A stretch of DNA of 64,000 bases from Actinophytocola sp. (GTDB taxonomy: Bacteria > Actinomycetota > Actinomycetes > Mycobacteriales > Pseudonocardiaceae): assembly GCF_009379765.1 (NCBI RefSeq), contig NZ_WHTD01000013.1:16390-80389 (forward strand). Direction: 5' to 3'. Below, one piece after another: positions 44,697 to 53,638 of the stretch. Under the pieces are notes generated by a model. The model searched no databases, was not told the origin of the DNA, and worked only from the letters and a program-made list of their open reading frames with translations. Each line of letters starts with the position of its first letter. Within the stretch, counting starts at the first letter, position 1. The position numbers and the translations under genes were made by a program.

Positions 44697-45260
44697 CTAC
44701 AGCCCCAGGTCGACGAGATCCAGCAGGTAGCGGTAGGGCAGCCCGCGCGCCTCGATCGCCTCGCGGGCACCGGTGTTCCGGTCGACCACCGTGGCCACCC
44801 CGATGACGTCGGCGCCCGCCTCGGTGAGCGCGTCGACCGCGGTGAGCACGCTGCCGCCGGTGGTGGACGTGTCCTCTACGGCGAGCACCGGCTGGCCGGC
44901 CACCTCGATGCCCTCGATCCGCCGCTGCATCCCGTGCTCCTTGGTGGCCTTGCGCACCACGAAGACGTCGAGCACCTCGCCGGCCGCCGCCGCGGCGTGC
45001 ATCATCGCGCCGGCAACGGGATCCGCGCCGAGCGTGAGCCCGCCCGCGGCCACGTAGTCCCAGTCGGCGGTGAGCTGGCGCAGCAGCCGGCCGATGAGCG
45101 GCGCCGCCGCGTGATGCAGCGTGGCGCGCCGGAGGTCGACGTAGTAGTCGGCCTCCTTGCCGGAGGAGAGCACCACCCGGCCTCGCACCACGGCCAGCTC
45201 GCCCACCAACCGAGCAAGCTCGCCCTTTGCCGTCGCGTCAATGCCAGGGACTGTTCGCAC
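44697..45260 (-). CDS. pyrE: Orotate phosphoribosyltransferase PyrE
   Basis: A 187-residue type I phosphoribosyltransferase from GTG 45260 (GAGAGG upstream); the frame extends to 45317. The PRPP-binding loop VLAVEDTSTTGGSVLTA and the catalytic-loop RKATKEHGMQRRIEG are intact, with KEADYYVDLRRATLHH as substrate region. It makes OMP from orotate and PRPP in pyrimidine synthesis. Isolated from other pyr genes here. Confidence 0.93.
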   Translation of the reverse strand: MRTVPGIDATAKGELARLVGELAVVRGRVVLSSGKEADYYVDLRRATLHHAAAPLIGRLLRQLTADWDYVAAGGLTLGADPVAGAMMHAAAAAGEVLDVFVVRKATKEHGMQRRIEGIEVAGQPVLAVEDTSTTGGSVLTAVDALTEAGADVIGVATVVDRNTGAREAIEARGLPYRYLLDLVDLGL

Positions 45261-45333
45261 AGGTCGGAGCCTCTCATGGAACACCGACAAAACCCGGTGC
45301 GGCGCGCCCGACGTCACAGCCGGGCGGGCCCGG

Positions 45334-46158
45334 TCAACCGAAGCCGCGGTCGTCCTGTTTGAGTGCGGTGTCGACGGTCAGCGCCGATCCCACGACGAGG
45401 CTCGCGAGCGGGTCGGCCAGCGGCCGGTGCACCTGCACGACGTAGTTGTCGGCGGTGGTGAACATCGTCTTGGCGAAGCCTTCCCAGGTCTTGGTGATCC
45501 TGGCGATCTCCGCCCCGGTGTGGTCGAGGACCGCGAAGTTCCACGCCCGCCAGTTCTCCGCCTGGATGCCGCCGATCGGCTGCTCGTTGACCAGGAAGCT
45601 GAACCGGATCTTGCCGAACACGTTGTCCTGCACGATCTGCCCGACCTCGGAGCCGTCCGGCCGGGCCACGATCACCCGCGACTTGAGGACCTTCGCGGGC
45701 CGGGTGAGCATCAGCACCGGCTGGTGGTCGGCGTCGCGCACCTCGAGCCGGTGGGTGAGGAACTGGTCGTAGCTGGTGAAGAAGCGGACCGCCTTCTTCA
45801 GCGCGGTCTGGCCGATCTGGGCGACCGACCCGAGCTGGCGGCCGTGCTGGTCGAACACCGCGTACTCGTTGGCCATCTCGATGAGCTTGACCTTCTGGTT
45901 CACCACGAGCACCGGCTCGGTGAACAGCGTCCCGCCGCCGTGGCCGGCCTGGCCGACGCCGGCCTCCCGGGTCTGCTCGCGGATCTTGTCCGGGTCGGGG
46001 CCGTGGCCGAGGGGGACCTCCCAGCCACTCGCGTCACTGCGCGGCGGTTGCTGCTGCGGCGGTCCCTGCTGGGTGTGCTGGGTCCACTGGTTGCCGTCCC
46101 ACCAACGCAGAACGGTGGAGCCGGGCCGCTCCGGATACCACCCGGGCTGCTGGGTCAT
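45334..46158 (-). CDS. Scramblase/LURP-like protein with DUF2510 N-terminus
   Basis: A 274-residue protein. Residues 4-30 (PGWYPERPGSTVLRWWDGNQ) form the DUF2510 Pro-Gly-Trp motif found at the N-terminus of many actinobacterial membrane-associated proteins. A Gln/Pro linker follows. From about 78 it shows the Tubby-like beta barrel of the scramblase/LURP-one family (LFTEPVLVVNQKVKLIEMAN, SFLVNEQPIGGIQAENWRA, WEGFAKTMFTTADNYVVQ). No membrane helix is obvious. The biological role in actinobacteria is not known. Confidence 0.85.
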   Translation of the reverse strand: MTQQPGWYPERPGSTVLRWWDGNQWTQHTQQGPPQQQPPRSDASGWEVPLGHGPDPDKIREQTREAGVGQAGHGGGTLFTEPVLVVNQKVKLIEMANEYAVFDQHGRQLGSVAQIGQTALKKAVRFFTSYDQFLTHRLEVRDADHQPVLMLTRPAKVLKSRVIVARPDGSEVGQIVQDNVFGKIRFSFLVNEQPIGGIQAENWRAWNFAVLDHTGAEIARITKTWEGFAKTMFTTADNYVVQVHRPLADPLASLVVGSALTVDTALKQDDRGFG

Positions 46159-46185
46159 GGCGTGCGTCCTCTGTCGGGCCGGTCG

Positions 46186-46866
46186 TCAGGACTTCCAGAC
46201 GAAGCTTGGCACCTGGTCGAGGATGTCGCAGAGATAGTCGAGCATCCACGGGACCTTCTGGAGGTCGATCTTCTCCCCGTCCCACACCACCAGGTCGCCC
46301 CGCTCGAACCGGAACCCGTTGGTCAGCGCCCGCTGGTCCGCGAGCATCCACTCCATCATCCGCGGATGCAGCACGTCGTAGGCGAACTTCTCGTTGTCCG
46401 TGCGGATGTGGAACGTGTCGTTGAACTGCTCGCTCTCCAGCTGCAGGTCCCGCACGCCGACGAAGCCGAGGAGCTTGCGCCCCAAGCCTTCGCGGCCGAT
46501 CTCCAGCATGGGCTGGGGCTTGGGGATGTAGACCGAGGCGACGGTGTGGTGGTAGGTCTCGGTGCGCCTGTTGTCACCGCTGCCGTGGGTCTCCTTGTAG
46601 CTGTACTCGAAGACGAGGACCTGCCGGCCGCGGTGCTCACCGCGGAGGATGTGCTGGGCGTTGCGGCCGTGTCCCTTGCCGAACGGCGTGCCGAGGAACC
46701 GGTCCTTCAGTGGCCGGTCGCGCTCGATGTAGCGCCAGCCGCGCTGCGCGGCGAACGCGGTGAACTCGGCGACCTTCTTCTTGTGCGCCTGGTGCTGGAA
46801 GTACAGCACCAGGCCGACGACGACCAAGCCGCCGATGACGAGTAAGACCGTCCCCGTGGTCCCCAT
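46186..46866 (-). CDS. Single-helix membrane protein of unknown function
   Basis: A 226-residue protein with an N-terminal transmembrane helix (TVLLVIGGLVVVGLVLYFQH) and a cytosolic domain: FAAQRGWRYIERDRPLKDRF, LRGEHRGRQVLVFEYSYKET, FGRNAQ-like blocks. The pattern 'membrane helix, RGW, long beta domain' recurs in the gene at 47723, which has the same order of features with low identity, so the two could be distant paralogues. Seems to match the DUF3137-like class only in outline. 28 bases downstream of the scramblase-like gene. Confidence 0.7.
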   Translation of the reverse strand: MGTTGTVLLVIGGLVVVGLVLYFQHQAHKKKVAEFTAFAAQRGWRYIERDRPLKDRFLGTPFGKGHGRNAQHILRGEHRGRQVLVFEYSYKETHGSGDNRRTETYHHTVASVYIPKPQPMLEIGREGLGRKLLGFVGVRDLQLESEQFNDTFHIRTDNEKFAYDVLHPRMMEWMLADQRALTNGFRFERGDLVVWDGEKIDLQKVPWMLDYLCDILDQVPSFVWKS

Positions 46867-46893
46867 CCCCGTTTCCTCCCCCTCCGCGATCGG

Positions 46894-47673
46894 TCAGGTG
46901 CGGTCGCGCCCGGCCGCGGCCTTGGCCTCGAACTTGCGCAGCAGCGCCCGCGGCAGCAGCCGGGGCACCGCGAGCAACGCCTTGTACGGCAGGCCGGGCA
47001 CCGAGCGCGACCGGCCGCGGCGCAGGTCGCGCAGGCAGTCGGCGACGACCTGGTCGGCGTCGAGCCACAGCCGATCGGGCAGCGTGGACATGTCGTCGCC
47101 CGCCCGGTCGTGGAACTCGGTGCGGGTGAAGCCCGGCACCAGCGCCATGATCCGCACACCGCTGCCGGCGAGGTTCGCGGCCATGCCCTCGGAGAACGTG
47201 GTCACCCACGCCTTGCTGGCCGAGTAGGTGGGGCCGGTGCCGGGGAAGAACCCGGCCACGCTCGAGACGTTGATGATGCCGCCGTGCTTGCGCGCGAGCA
47301 TGCCCGGCAGGGCGGCCCTGGTCAGCCGCAGCACGGTGGTGACGTTGACGTCGAGCTGCGCCTGCAGGTGGTCGATGTCGGTCTCGCTGAACGCGCCGCG
47401 GGTGCCGAAGCCCGCGTTGTTGACCAGCAGGTCGATCGGCTTCTCGCCGTCGGCGAGCCGCTCCTCGACCCGCTTGCGGGCACGGGTCGTCGACAGGTCC
47501 GCGGTGAGCGGCTGGACGTCGACGCCGTGCCGCGCCGACAGGTCGGCCGCGACCTCCTTGAGCCGCTCCCTGGTGCGGGCCACGATCACCAGGTCGTATC
47601 CGTCTGCGGCGAGCTTTCGGGCGAAGGCGGCACCAATCCCCGCCGTCGCCCCGGTGACGAGCGCTGTTGGCAT
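46894..47673 (-). CDS. Short-chain dehydrogenase/reductase
   Basis: A 259-residue SDR. Start [21 protein letters not shown] with nucleotide loop; NNAGFGTRG; catalytic Ser in [18 protein letters not shown] and Y-x3-K in [17 protein letters not shown]-terminal basic segment ([20 protein letters not shown]) suggests membrane contact. Close to SDRs that act on long-chain or steroid-like substrates (DltE-like). ATG 47673; upstream ATG 47679 also possible. Confidence 0.9.
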   Translation of the reverse strand: MPTALVTGATAGIGAAFARKLAADGYDLVIVARTRERLKEVAADLSARHGVDVQPLTADLSTTRARKRVEERLADGEKPIDLLVNNAGFGTRGAFSETDIDHLQAQLDVNVTTVLRLTRAALPGMLARKHGGIINVSSVAGFFPGTGPTYSASKAWVTTFSEGMAANLAGSGVRIMALVPGFTRTEFHDRAGDDMSTLPDRLWLDADQVVADCLRDLRRGRSRSVPGLPYKALLAVPRLLPRALLRKFEAKAAAGRDRT

Positions 47674-47722
47674 GGGCACACGTTAGTGCTCAGCCGTTCA
47701 GGTGACTCGAGGAACCGCCGAT

Positions 47723-48421
47723 CTACTCGCGGCGCTCTCCGTGCCGACCGGTCGGATGCTCGTGTTCACCGACCGGGTCGATCTCCGCGTCGAACGGATC
47801 GATCACGTCGGCCACCTCGCCGATCCCGCGCAGCAGCCGCTCGAGCCGGGACGGGCTCGCGTGCGGCGCGGCGCCGGCGAGCACCCAGCCACCCTCGATC
47901 CAGGTGACCGCGATGTCCGCGCCGATCTCCTCGGTGGCGTCGACCAGGTCCGGGGTGATCAACCCGCGCGCGGCGGTGAGCTCGGAGACGAACGCGTACC
48001 GCTGGCCCACCGGGCCGAGGAGCTCGGGCATGTGCTCGCGCTGGAACGGCGCGCTCGGCAGCCACAGCTCGACGACGGCCGGCAGCGTGCGCCGGCACTG
48101 CACCGCCGCGATGACGGAGGTGATCTTGCCGGCGGTCTCGAGGTCGAAGACGTAGACCCGGCGCCGGCCGTCCGCGGTGAACGTCGAGCCGGCGACCACG
48201 TCGCGCGCGATGCCGCCGCCGTGGAAGGCGATCGCGCCGCCCTCCCACTGGGTGGGCAGCAGGTGGTCGGCATCGGCGAACTGCCAGCCGCGCAGCGCCG
48301 CCCACCGGCGGCGCTCGCGGTTTCGCGAGGTCAGCCGGGCACGATCGCGCAGCAACATCAAGGCGCCGGCGATCCCGGCGACCACCGCCACGACGAACCA
48401 GACCCATGCCGGTATGCCCAC
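47723..48421 (-). CDS. Single-helix membrane protein of unknown function, second type
   Basis: A 232-residue protein: N-terminal helix (AWVWFVVAVVAGIAGALMLL), then RERRRWAALRGWQFADADH and a beta-rich domain with AIAFHGGGIARDVVAGSTFT, RVYVFDLETAGKITSVIAAV and a C-terminal acidic tail (DVIDPFDAEIDPVGEHEH). The N-terminal order (helix, basic, RGW, acidic loop) is shared with the gene at 46186. Function unknown. Confidence 0.7.
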   Translation of the reverse strand: MGIPAWVWFVVAVVAGIAGALMLLRDRARLTSRNRERRRWAALRGWQFADADHLLPTQWEGGAIAFHGGGIARDVVAGSTFTADGRRRVYVFDLETAGKITSVIAAVQCRRTLPAVVELWLPSAPFQREHMPELLGPVGQRYAFVSELTAARGLITPDLVDATEEIGADIAVTWIEGGWVLAGAAPHASPSRLERLLRGIGEVADVIDPFDAEIDPVGEHEHPTGRHGERRE

Positions 48422-48481
48422 GCGTAGAGCGTAGTAGGCGGGCCGGACGGAGCGATGATCACCGGGCCCACGCGTCTTTCA

Positions 48482-48541
48482 CAACCATCTGGTTGACAAA
48501 GGCTCGGTGCGCCCGTAGCGTCGTCCACAACCAATTGGTTG
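48482..48541 (+). promoter_or_regulatory. Promoter with two ArsR-type operators
   Basis: CAACCATCTGGTTG (48482-48495) and the perfect palindrome CAACCAATTGGTTG (48528-48541), centres 46 bases apart. Between them is a near-consensus promoter: TTGACA (48493-48498), 17 bases, TAGCGT (48516-48521). The first palindrome overlaps the -35, the second lies just downstream of the -10. It suggests autoregulation by the ArsR protein that follows. Confidence 0.8.
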
Positions 48542-48568
48542 AGAACGAACTCGCAGGTGGTGGGGCGC

Positions 48569-48919
48569 GTGAACGACGATCGGCTGTCCCGGGTGTTCGC
48601 GGCGCTCGGGGATCCCACCCGGCGCGACATCGTGGCCCGGCTGGCGGTCGGCGACTCGACGGTCGGGCAGCTGGCCGAGAGCTACGACGTCTCGGTCCAG
48701 GCGGTGTCCAAGCACGTGAAGGTGCTGGAGGACGCCGGCCTGGTGAGCCGGTCACGGGAGGCGCAGCGCCGCCCGTGCCACCTCGAGGCGGAGGTGTTCG
48801 ACCTGATGACCAAGTGGATCGAGCGGTACCGAATGGCGGCCGAGGAGCGGTTCCAGCGCCTCGACACCGTGCTGGCGGACCTTTCGGAATCCGACGAACG
48901 GCAAGGAGAAGCATCATGA
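48569..48919 (+). CDS. ArsR-family transcriptional regulator
   Basis: A 116-residue winged-helix repressor from GTG 48569. N-terminal RLSRVFAALGDPTRRDIVAR, recognition helix DVSVQAVSKHVKVLEDAGLV and wing SREAQRRPCHLEAEV are ArsR/SmtB-like of the type that pairs with SRPBCC proteins. No metal-binding cysteine box, so the signal is likely not a metal. A TTG at 48539 would add 10 residues but overlaps the operator. Its stop overlaps the next ATG (ATGA). Confidence 0.92.
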   Translation: MNDDRLSRVFAALGDPTRRDIVARLAVGDSTVGQLAESYDVSVQAVSKHVKVLEDAGLVSRSREAQRRPCHLEAEVFDLMTKWIERYRMAAEERFQRLDTVLADLSESDERQGEAS

Positions 48920-49404
48920 CCACGACGACGACACCCGAGACAAGGATCGAGGCCGACCCGGCCCTGCCGACCATCCGGATCGTGCGCGAGTTCGACGCGC
49001 CGCCCGCCGCGGTGTTCCGGGCGTTCACCGACCCGGAGGTCTTCGTGCGCTGGCTCGGCCCGACGGAGACGTCGGTGCGCCTGGACAGGTGGGACGCGGT
49101 CAGCGGCGGCAGCTACCGATACACGATGCTCGCCGGCGAGGAGGAGGTCGTGACCTTCTGGGGCTCGTTCCACGAGGTGCGCTCGCCGGACCGGCTGGTG
49201 CAGACCCAGTCGATGGAGGGCATCGGCGACGGCGCGATCCTCAACACGGTGACCTTCACCGACCTCGGCGACGGGCGTACCCGGATGACCGACCTGACCG
49301 TCGCCGAGAGCTTCGAGGGCCGCGACATGATCCTGGCCAGCGGCATGGACGAGGGCGTGATCGCCGGCTACAAGAACTTGGACGCCCTACTGGCCGAGAA
49401 CTGA
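48916..49404 (+). CDS. SRPBCC (AHSA1-like) domain protein
   Basis: A 162-residue START-like protein: IRIVREFDAPPAAVFRAFTD, WLGPTETSVRLDRWD, GSFHEVRSPDRLVQT, and C-terminal LTVAESFEGRDMILASGMDE. AHSA1-like proteins bind hydrophobic ligands or act as stress proteins. Translationally coupled with the ArsR gene by a 4-base overlap. Conserved ArsR-SRPBCC pairs are common in actinobacteria, ligand unknown. Confidence 0.9.
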   Translation: MTTTTTPETRIEADPALPTIRIVREFDAPPAAVFRAFTDPEVFVRWLGPTETSVRLDRWDAVSGGSYRYTMLAGEEEVVTFWGSFHEVRSPDRLVQTQSMEGIGDGAILNTVTFTDLGDGRTRMTDLTVAESFEGRDMILASGMDEGVIAGYKNLDALLAEN

Positions 49405-49456
49405 CCGGCCCAGAACAACCCGCGCGCACACGCGCGTGCGGAACTCAAGTCCCGAA

Positions 49457-49563
49457 AGCCCCCACCCTCTCCGGGGGCACCCCTCGGAGTCAGTCTATCG
49501 AGTCGCGGCGGCGAAAAGGGAGTATCGGCGTCGGCTGTGGACAACCTCGCGGGCTGTGGACTG
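49457..49563 (+). repeat. 107-bp intergenic repeat with two DnaA-box-like sites, copy 2
   Basis: Colinear with 31318-31424: AGCCCCC at 49457, TCTATCG at 49494 (37 bases on), TGTGGACAA at 49536 (42 bases on) and TGTGGACTG at 49555 (19 bases on). A GC palindrome CGCGCGTGCG lies upstream (49431-49440). It sits in the gap between the SRPBCC gene and clpB, 18 bases before the clpB hairpin terminator. No open frame. Confidence 0.7.
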
Positions 49564-49580
49564 GTCGGCGGTCCCGAGGA

Positions 49581-49612
49581 GCCGGGGGCTCGCGAATCGC
49601 GAAGCTCCCGGC
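49581..49612 (-). terminator. Hairpin terminator of clpB
   Basis: GCCGGGGGCTCGCG (49581-49594) pairs with CGCGAAGCTCCCGGC (49598-49612), with two bulges. It starts eight bases after the clpB stop codon and is oriented for minus-strand transcription. Confidence 0.75.
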
Positions 49613-49619
49613 TTGCTCG

Positions 49620-52213
49620 TCAGAGGGCGCGGCCGACGATCAGCGCGGAGTTGTCGTCGGCGATGTCCACCCGGACGGTGTCGCCGTCGCGGATCTCGCC
49701 GGCCAGCAGGGCCTTCGCCAGCTGGTCGCCGATGGCGGAGGAGACCAGGCGGCGGAGCGGGCGAGCGCCGTAGACCGGGTCGAAGCCGTTGAGCGCCAAC
49801 CAGTCGCACGCGGACGGCGAGACCTCCAGGGTCAGCCGGCGCTGCGCCAGCCGCTTGCCGAGCTGGGTCACCTGGATGTCCACAATGGACGTGAGCTCCT
49901 CGGTGGCCAGCGAGTGGAACACCACCACGTCGTCGAGCCGGTTGAGGAACTCCGGCTTGAAGTGCCGCTGCACCACCGACAGCACGGCATCCTTGCGCTG
50001 CCGCTCGTCGAGCGTGGCGTCCGCAATCGCATGCGAGCCCAGGTTCGAGGTCAGCACGAGGATCGTGTTGCGGAAGTCGACCGTGCGACCCTGGCCGTCG
50101 GTGAGCCGGCCGTCGTCGAGCACCTGCAGCAGCACGTCGAAGACGTCCGGGTGCGCCTTCTCGACCTCGTCGAGCAGGACCACGCTGTACGGCCTGCGGC
50201 GGACCGCCTCGGTGAGCTGGCCGCCCCGGTCGTAGCCGACGTATCCGGGCGGTGCGCCGACGAGCCGGGCCACCGAGTGCTTCTCGGAGTACTCGCTCAT
50301 GTCGATGCGCACCATCGCGCGCTCGTCGTCGAACAGGAACTCCGCCAGCGCCTTGGCGAGCTCGGTCTTGCCGACCCCGGTGGGGCCGAGGAACAGGAAC
50401 GAGCCGGTGGGCCGGTCCGGGTCGGCGACGCCCGCGCGCGCCCGGCGCACCGCGTCGGACACCACGCGCACGGCCTCGGCCTGGCCGACGACCCGCCGGC
50501 CGATGGCCTCCTCCATGCGCAGCAGTTTGGCCGTCTCGCCCTCGAGCAGCCGGCCGGCGGGGATGCCGGTCCACGCCGAGACGACGTCGGCCACGTCGTC
50601 CGGGCCGACCTCCTCCTTGAGCATGACCTGCCCGTCGGCCGGCAGCTCGGCCGTCGCGGTGGCCGCCTCGAGGTCCTTCTCGAGCGCGGGGATCCGGCCG
50701 TAGCGCAGCTCCGCCGCCCGCCCGAGGTCGCCGTCGCGCTCGGCCCGCTCCGACTCGCCGCGCAGCTGCTCGAGCTGCTCCTTGAGCTCGCGGACCTTCT
50801 CGATCGAGCCCTTCTCGTTCTGCCAGCGCGCGGTGAGCGCGGTGAGCTCCTCGCGCTTCTCGGCGAGCTCGGCCCGCAGCGCGGCGAGCCGCTGCATCGA
50901 GGCCGGGTCCTCCTCCTTGGCGAGCGCCATCTCCTCGATCTCCAGGCGCCGCACGGCCCGCTCGACCTCGTCGATCTCGACCGGCCGGGAGTCGATCTCC
51001 ATGCGTAGCCGGGACGCGGCCTCGTCGACCAGGTCGATGGCCTTGTCCGGCAGGAACCGGGCGGTGATGTAGCGGTCGGAGAGCGTGGCGGCCGCGACGA
51101 GCGCGCCGTCGGTGATCCGGACGCCGTGGTGGACCTCGTAGCGCTCCTTGAGCCCGCGCAGGATGCCGACGGTGTCCTCGACGGTCGGCTCGCCGACGAG
51201 GACCTGCTGGAAGCGCCGCTCGAGCGCGGCGTCCTTCTCGATGTGCTGGCGGTACTCGTCGAGCGTGGTGGCGCCGACCATCCGCAGCTCGCCGCGGGCG
51301 AGCATCGGCTTGATCATGTTGCCGGCGTCCATGGCGCCGTCGCCCGTGGCCCCGGCGCCGACGATGGTGTGCAGCTCGTCGATGAACGTGATGACCTGAC
51401 CGGCCGACTCGGTGATCTCCTTGAGGACGGCCTTGAGCCGCTCCTCGAACTCGCCGCGGAACTTGGCGCCGGCGACCATCGCGCCGAGGTCGAGGCCGAC
51501 CACCCGCTTGCCGAGAGCGACTGCGGCACGTCGCCGGCCACGATCCGCTGGGCGAGGCCCTCGACGATCGCGGTCTTGCCGACGCCCGGCTCGCCGATGA
51601 GCACCGGGTTGTTCTTGGTGCGCCGGGACAGCACCTGCACGACCCGGCGGATCTCGGCGTCGCGGCCGATGACCGGGTCGAGCTCGCCCTTGCGGGCGCG
51701 GTCGGTGAGGTCGAGGCCGTACTTGTCGAGCGCCTTGTAGGTGCCCTCGGGGTCGGCGCTGGTGACCCGGGCCGAGCCGCGGACGTTGGTGAACGCGTCA
51801 CGCAGCGCGTCCGGGGTGGCGCCGTGCCGGTTGAGCAGGTCGGCCACCGCGCCGCCCTCCGCGGCGAGGCCGACGAGCAGGTGCTCGGTGGAGACGAACT
51901 CGTCGCCCATCTCGGTGGCGAGCTTCTGCGCGTGGGTGACCGCGCGCAGCGCCTGACCGTCGAGCTGCGGCGCCGAGACCGTGTACCCGGTCGCCGACGG
52001 CAGCGAGGTGGCCAGCTTGTCGAGCTCCTTGCGGACGACCCCCGGGTCGGCGCCGACCGCGGTGAGCAGCGGCGCGGTGAGCCCGTCACCCTGGGCGAGC
52101 AGGGCGCCGAGCAGGTGCACCGGCTTGATGTCCGGGTTGCCGGCCGCCGTCGCGGCCTGAGCCGCCGACGAGATCGCCTGCTGGGTCTTCGTCGTCGGGT
52201 TGAAAGCGTCCAA
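49620..52213 (-). CDS. clpB: ATP-dependent chaperone ClpB, one-base frameshift in the sequence given
   Basis: Hsp104/ClpB disaggregase. Start ATG 52213: Clp N-domain, NBD1 with Walker A GEPGVGKT, then [12 protein letters not shown], after which the frame is lost; the continuation [19 protein letters not shown] is in another frame (from about 51517 down to 49620), with the coiled middle domain, NBD2 Walker [21 protein letters not shown] and C-terminal [12 protein letters not shown]. The join needs one extra base within 51511-51517: the text reads CTC TCG GCA AGC where GGC AAG CGG should follow. Total length would be about 864 residues. Either a real break or an assembly error. A HAIR operator upstream indicates HspR control. 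Confidence 0.93.
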
Positions 52214-52265
52214 TTCCCCTCACCTCACATACGCAGCGTTGCCTCACTAGCTCAACGTCAGCAAA

Positions 52266-52286
52266 GTTGAGTCAGTTCCGCTCAAC
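52266..52286. promoter_or_regulatory. HAIR operator (HspR site) upstream of clpB
   Basis: GTTGAGT-CAGTTCC-GCTCAAC (52266-52286) fits the HAIR consensus CTTGAGT-N7-ACTCAAG, 53 bases upstream of the clpB start. A further half pair, GCTCAAC (52250-52256), precedes it. Confidence 0.85.
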
Positions 52287-52345
52287 CCCGGATTTCGTTC
52301 CGTGACGACCATGGTGACGGCCCTCACCCACATGTACCAAGAGCG

Positions 52346-52396
52346 TTGTCCACATCCCATGCCCACTTGTCCACAATCCCCAGGTCTTTATCCACA
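52346..52396 (+). promoter_or_regulatory. Cluster of three DnaA boxes with exact 21-bp spacing
   Basis: TTGTCCACA (52346-52354), TTGTCCACA (52367-52375) and TTATCCACA (52388-52396), all in the same direction, with starts exactly 21 bases apart (two helical turns). The first two equal the Streptomyces DnaA-box consensus; the third is the E. coli consensus. They lie upstream of the clpB HAIR site, in a 249-base gap with no gene. Confidence 0.75.
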
Positions 52397-52462
52397 GGCA
52401 GGTGTGCAAGATGCAGTTTCGGCCTTGGATGCCACCGCCACCCGGGTGATCCGGGTGTGGAT

Positions 52463-53638
52463 CTAGCGGGTCGCGCCCTGGCGGGCGCGGGCGCCGAAGT
52501 AGTCGCCGCCCTTGCGGCGCACGTCGTCGGTGCCCCAGTCGCGGTCGCGTGGCACCTGCTGCATGCGCGGGATGTGCTTGCGGCAGTGCACGTAAGCCTC
52601 CTCGACGTGCACGACGACCCAGCGCTCGGGAGCCCCGCCACGCTCGATCTCGCTCGGCAGGCCCGGTGTCTCGGCGCGAAGGTCGGCGTCCTCGACGATC
52701 CGCGCCCGGCCGTTGACGTGCAGCCCGATGAGGTCCTCGATGAAGTCGATCATCAGCAGGCCGACGTGCGGGTTCTCGCTGATGTTGCCGAGGCTCGCGA
52801 GCACGCCGTTGCCGCGGTACTCGGGGTAGGCGATCCGCCGGTCGTCGAGGACGTGCAGGAACCCGGGCGGCCCGGCGCGAAACGTGGAGTCACACTCGCC
52901 CCCGGCGTCCGCGGTGCCGATGAAGGCCATCTCCATCCGCCCGACGAAGGTGACCATGTCGTCGTTGAGCCGGTCGAGGACCTGGTCCCGGTAGAACCGG
53001 GCGGCGCGGTCCCGCGTGCCGTAGGCGTTCTGGAGGAGATGCTCGCCACCGGAGCCCGGCTGCCCCTGCTGAGCGCATGGCTCGAGCGCCTGCCGAACCG
53101 GCGGACCGCCCGACCGCGTCGTGGCCGCTTGGCCCGGCTGTTGACGACCCGGCCGGCCGGTTGGCTGCTGGGCGTTGGCAGGCTGGAAGAGCTGGTTGGC
53201 GGGCTGTTGGGCCGGGCGACCGTCGGTGCGGGAGGCCACCTGGCGGGCCGTCGGGGTCACCGACTGTGCCGGCGGCTGGTGCCCGGGTTGTCCAGTCTGC
53301 TGGCGACTGGACAAGCCGCCCTGCGGGCCGCGCGGCTGGCGAAGCGGCTGGTAGGCGGGCTGCGGGGCCGGATGCTGGAGCGGCGGCTGGTCCGGGCGCT
53401 GAGCGGCGTGCGGCGGGTTGGCGGCCGACGTTGGCCCGATTGGGTGAAATTTTCGGGTCGGCCCGTCCGCCGGGAGGCCGGCCGCCGCGGCCGAGGTCGC
53501 CGGGGCAGCCTTGCCCGATGGCGCGGCCGACAGCGGGCGCGGCGCCACAACAGGCTTGTGATCGGCGAATTCGAGGTCCAGCAACGCTGGATCGGCAACA
53601 CCGGTGGGAGTCACCCGGCTTGAACGCACGGCGGACAC
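52463..53638 (-). CDS. FMN-binding split-barrel (PPOX-like) protein with long Pro/Gln-rich N-terminus
   Basis: About 391 residues from GTG 53638; an open frame to 53935 is probably not translated. Residues 1-40 are polar, 40-215 an extended Pro/Gln/Ala-rich disordered region, and 225-391 a PPOX-like barrel: RFYRDQVLDRLNDDMVTFVG, MAFIGTADAGGECDSTFRAG, PGFLHVLDDRRIAYPEYRGN, GLLMIDFIEDLIGLHVNGRA, ending in a basic tail. Such proteins bind FMN or heme and may take part in oxidative stress. It is 221 bases upstream of the flavohemoglobin gene in divergent direction. The low-complexity fusion is unusual. Confidence 0.8.
   Translation of the reverse strand: MSAVRSSRVTPTGVADPALLDLEFADHKPVVAPRPLSAAPSGKAAPATSAAAAGLPADGPTRKFHPIGPTSAANPPHAAQRPDQPPLQHPAPQPAYQPLRQPRGPQGGLSSRQQTGQPGHQPPAQSVTPTARQVASRTDGRPAQQPANQLFQPANAQQPTGRPGRQQPGQAATTRSGGPPVRQALEPCAQQGQPGSGGEHLLQNAYGTRDRAARFYRDQVLDRLNDDMVTFVGRMEMAFIGTADAGGECDSTFRAGPPGFLHVLDDRRIAYPEYRGNGVLASLGNISENPHVGLLMIDFIEDLIGLHVNGRARIVEDADLRAETPGLPSEIERGGAPERWVVVHVEEAYVHCRKHIPRMQQVPRDRDWGTDDVRRKGGDYFGARARQGATR

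Noticed and set aside
49495..52089. 864-codon minus-strand frame over clpB
   Set aside because: It is a third frame of clpB, Arg/Ala/Pro-rich, without any domain. The true clpB uses two other frames joined by a frameshift.
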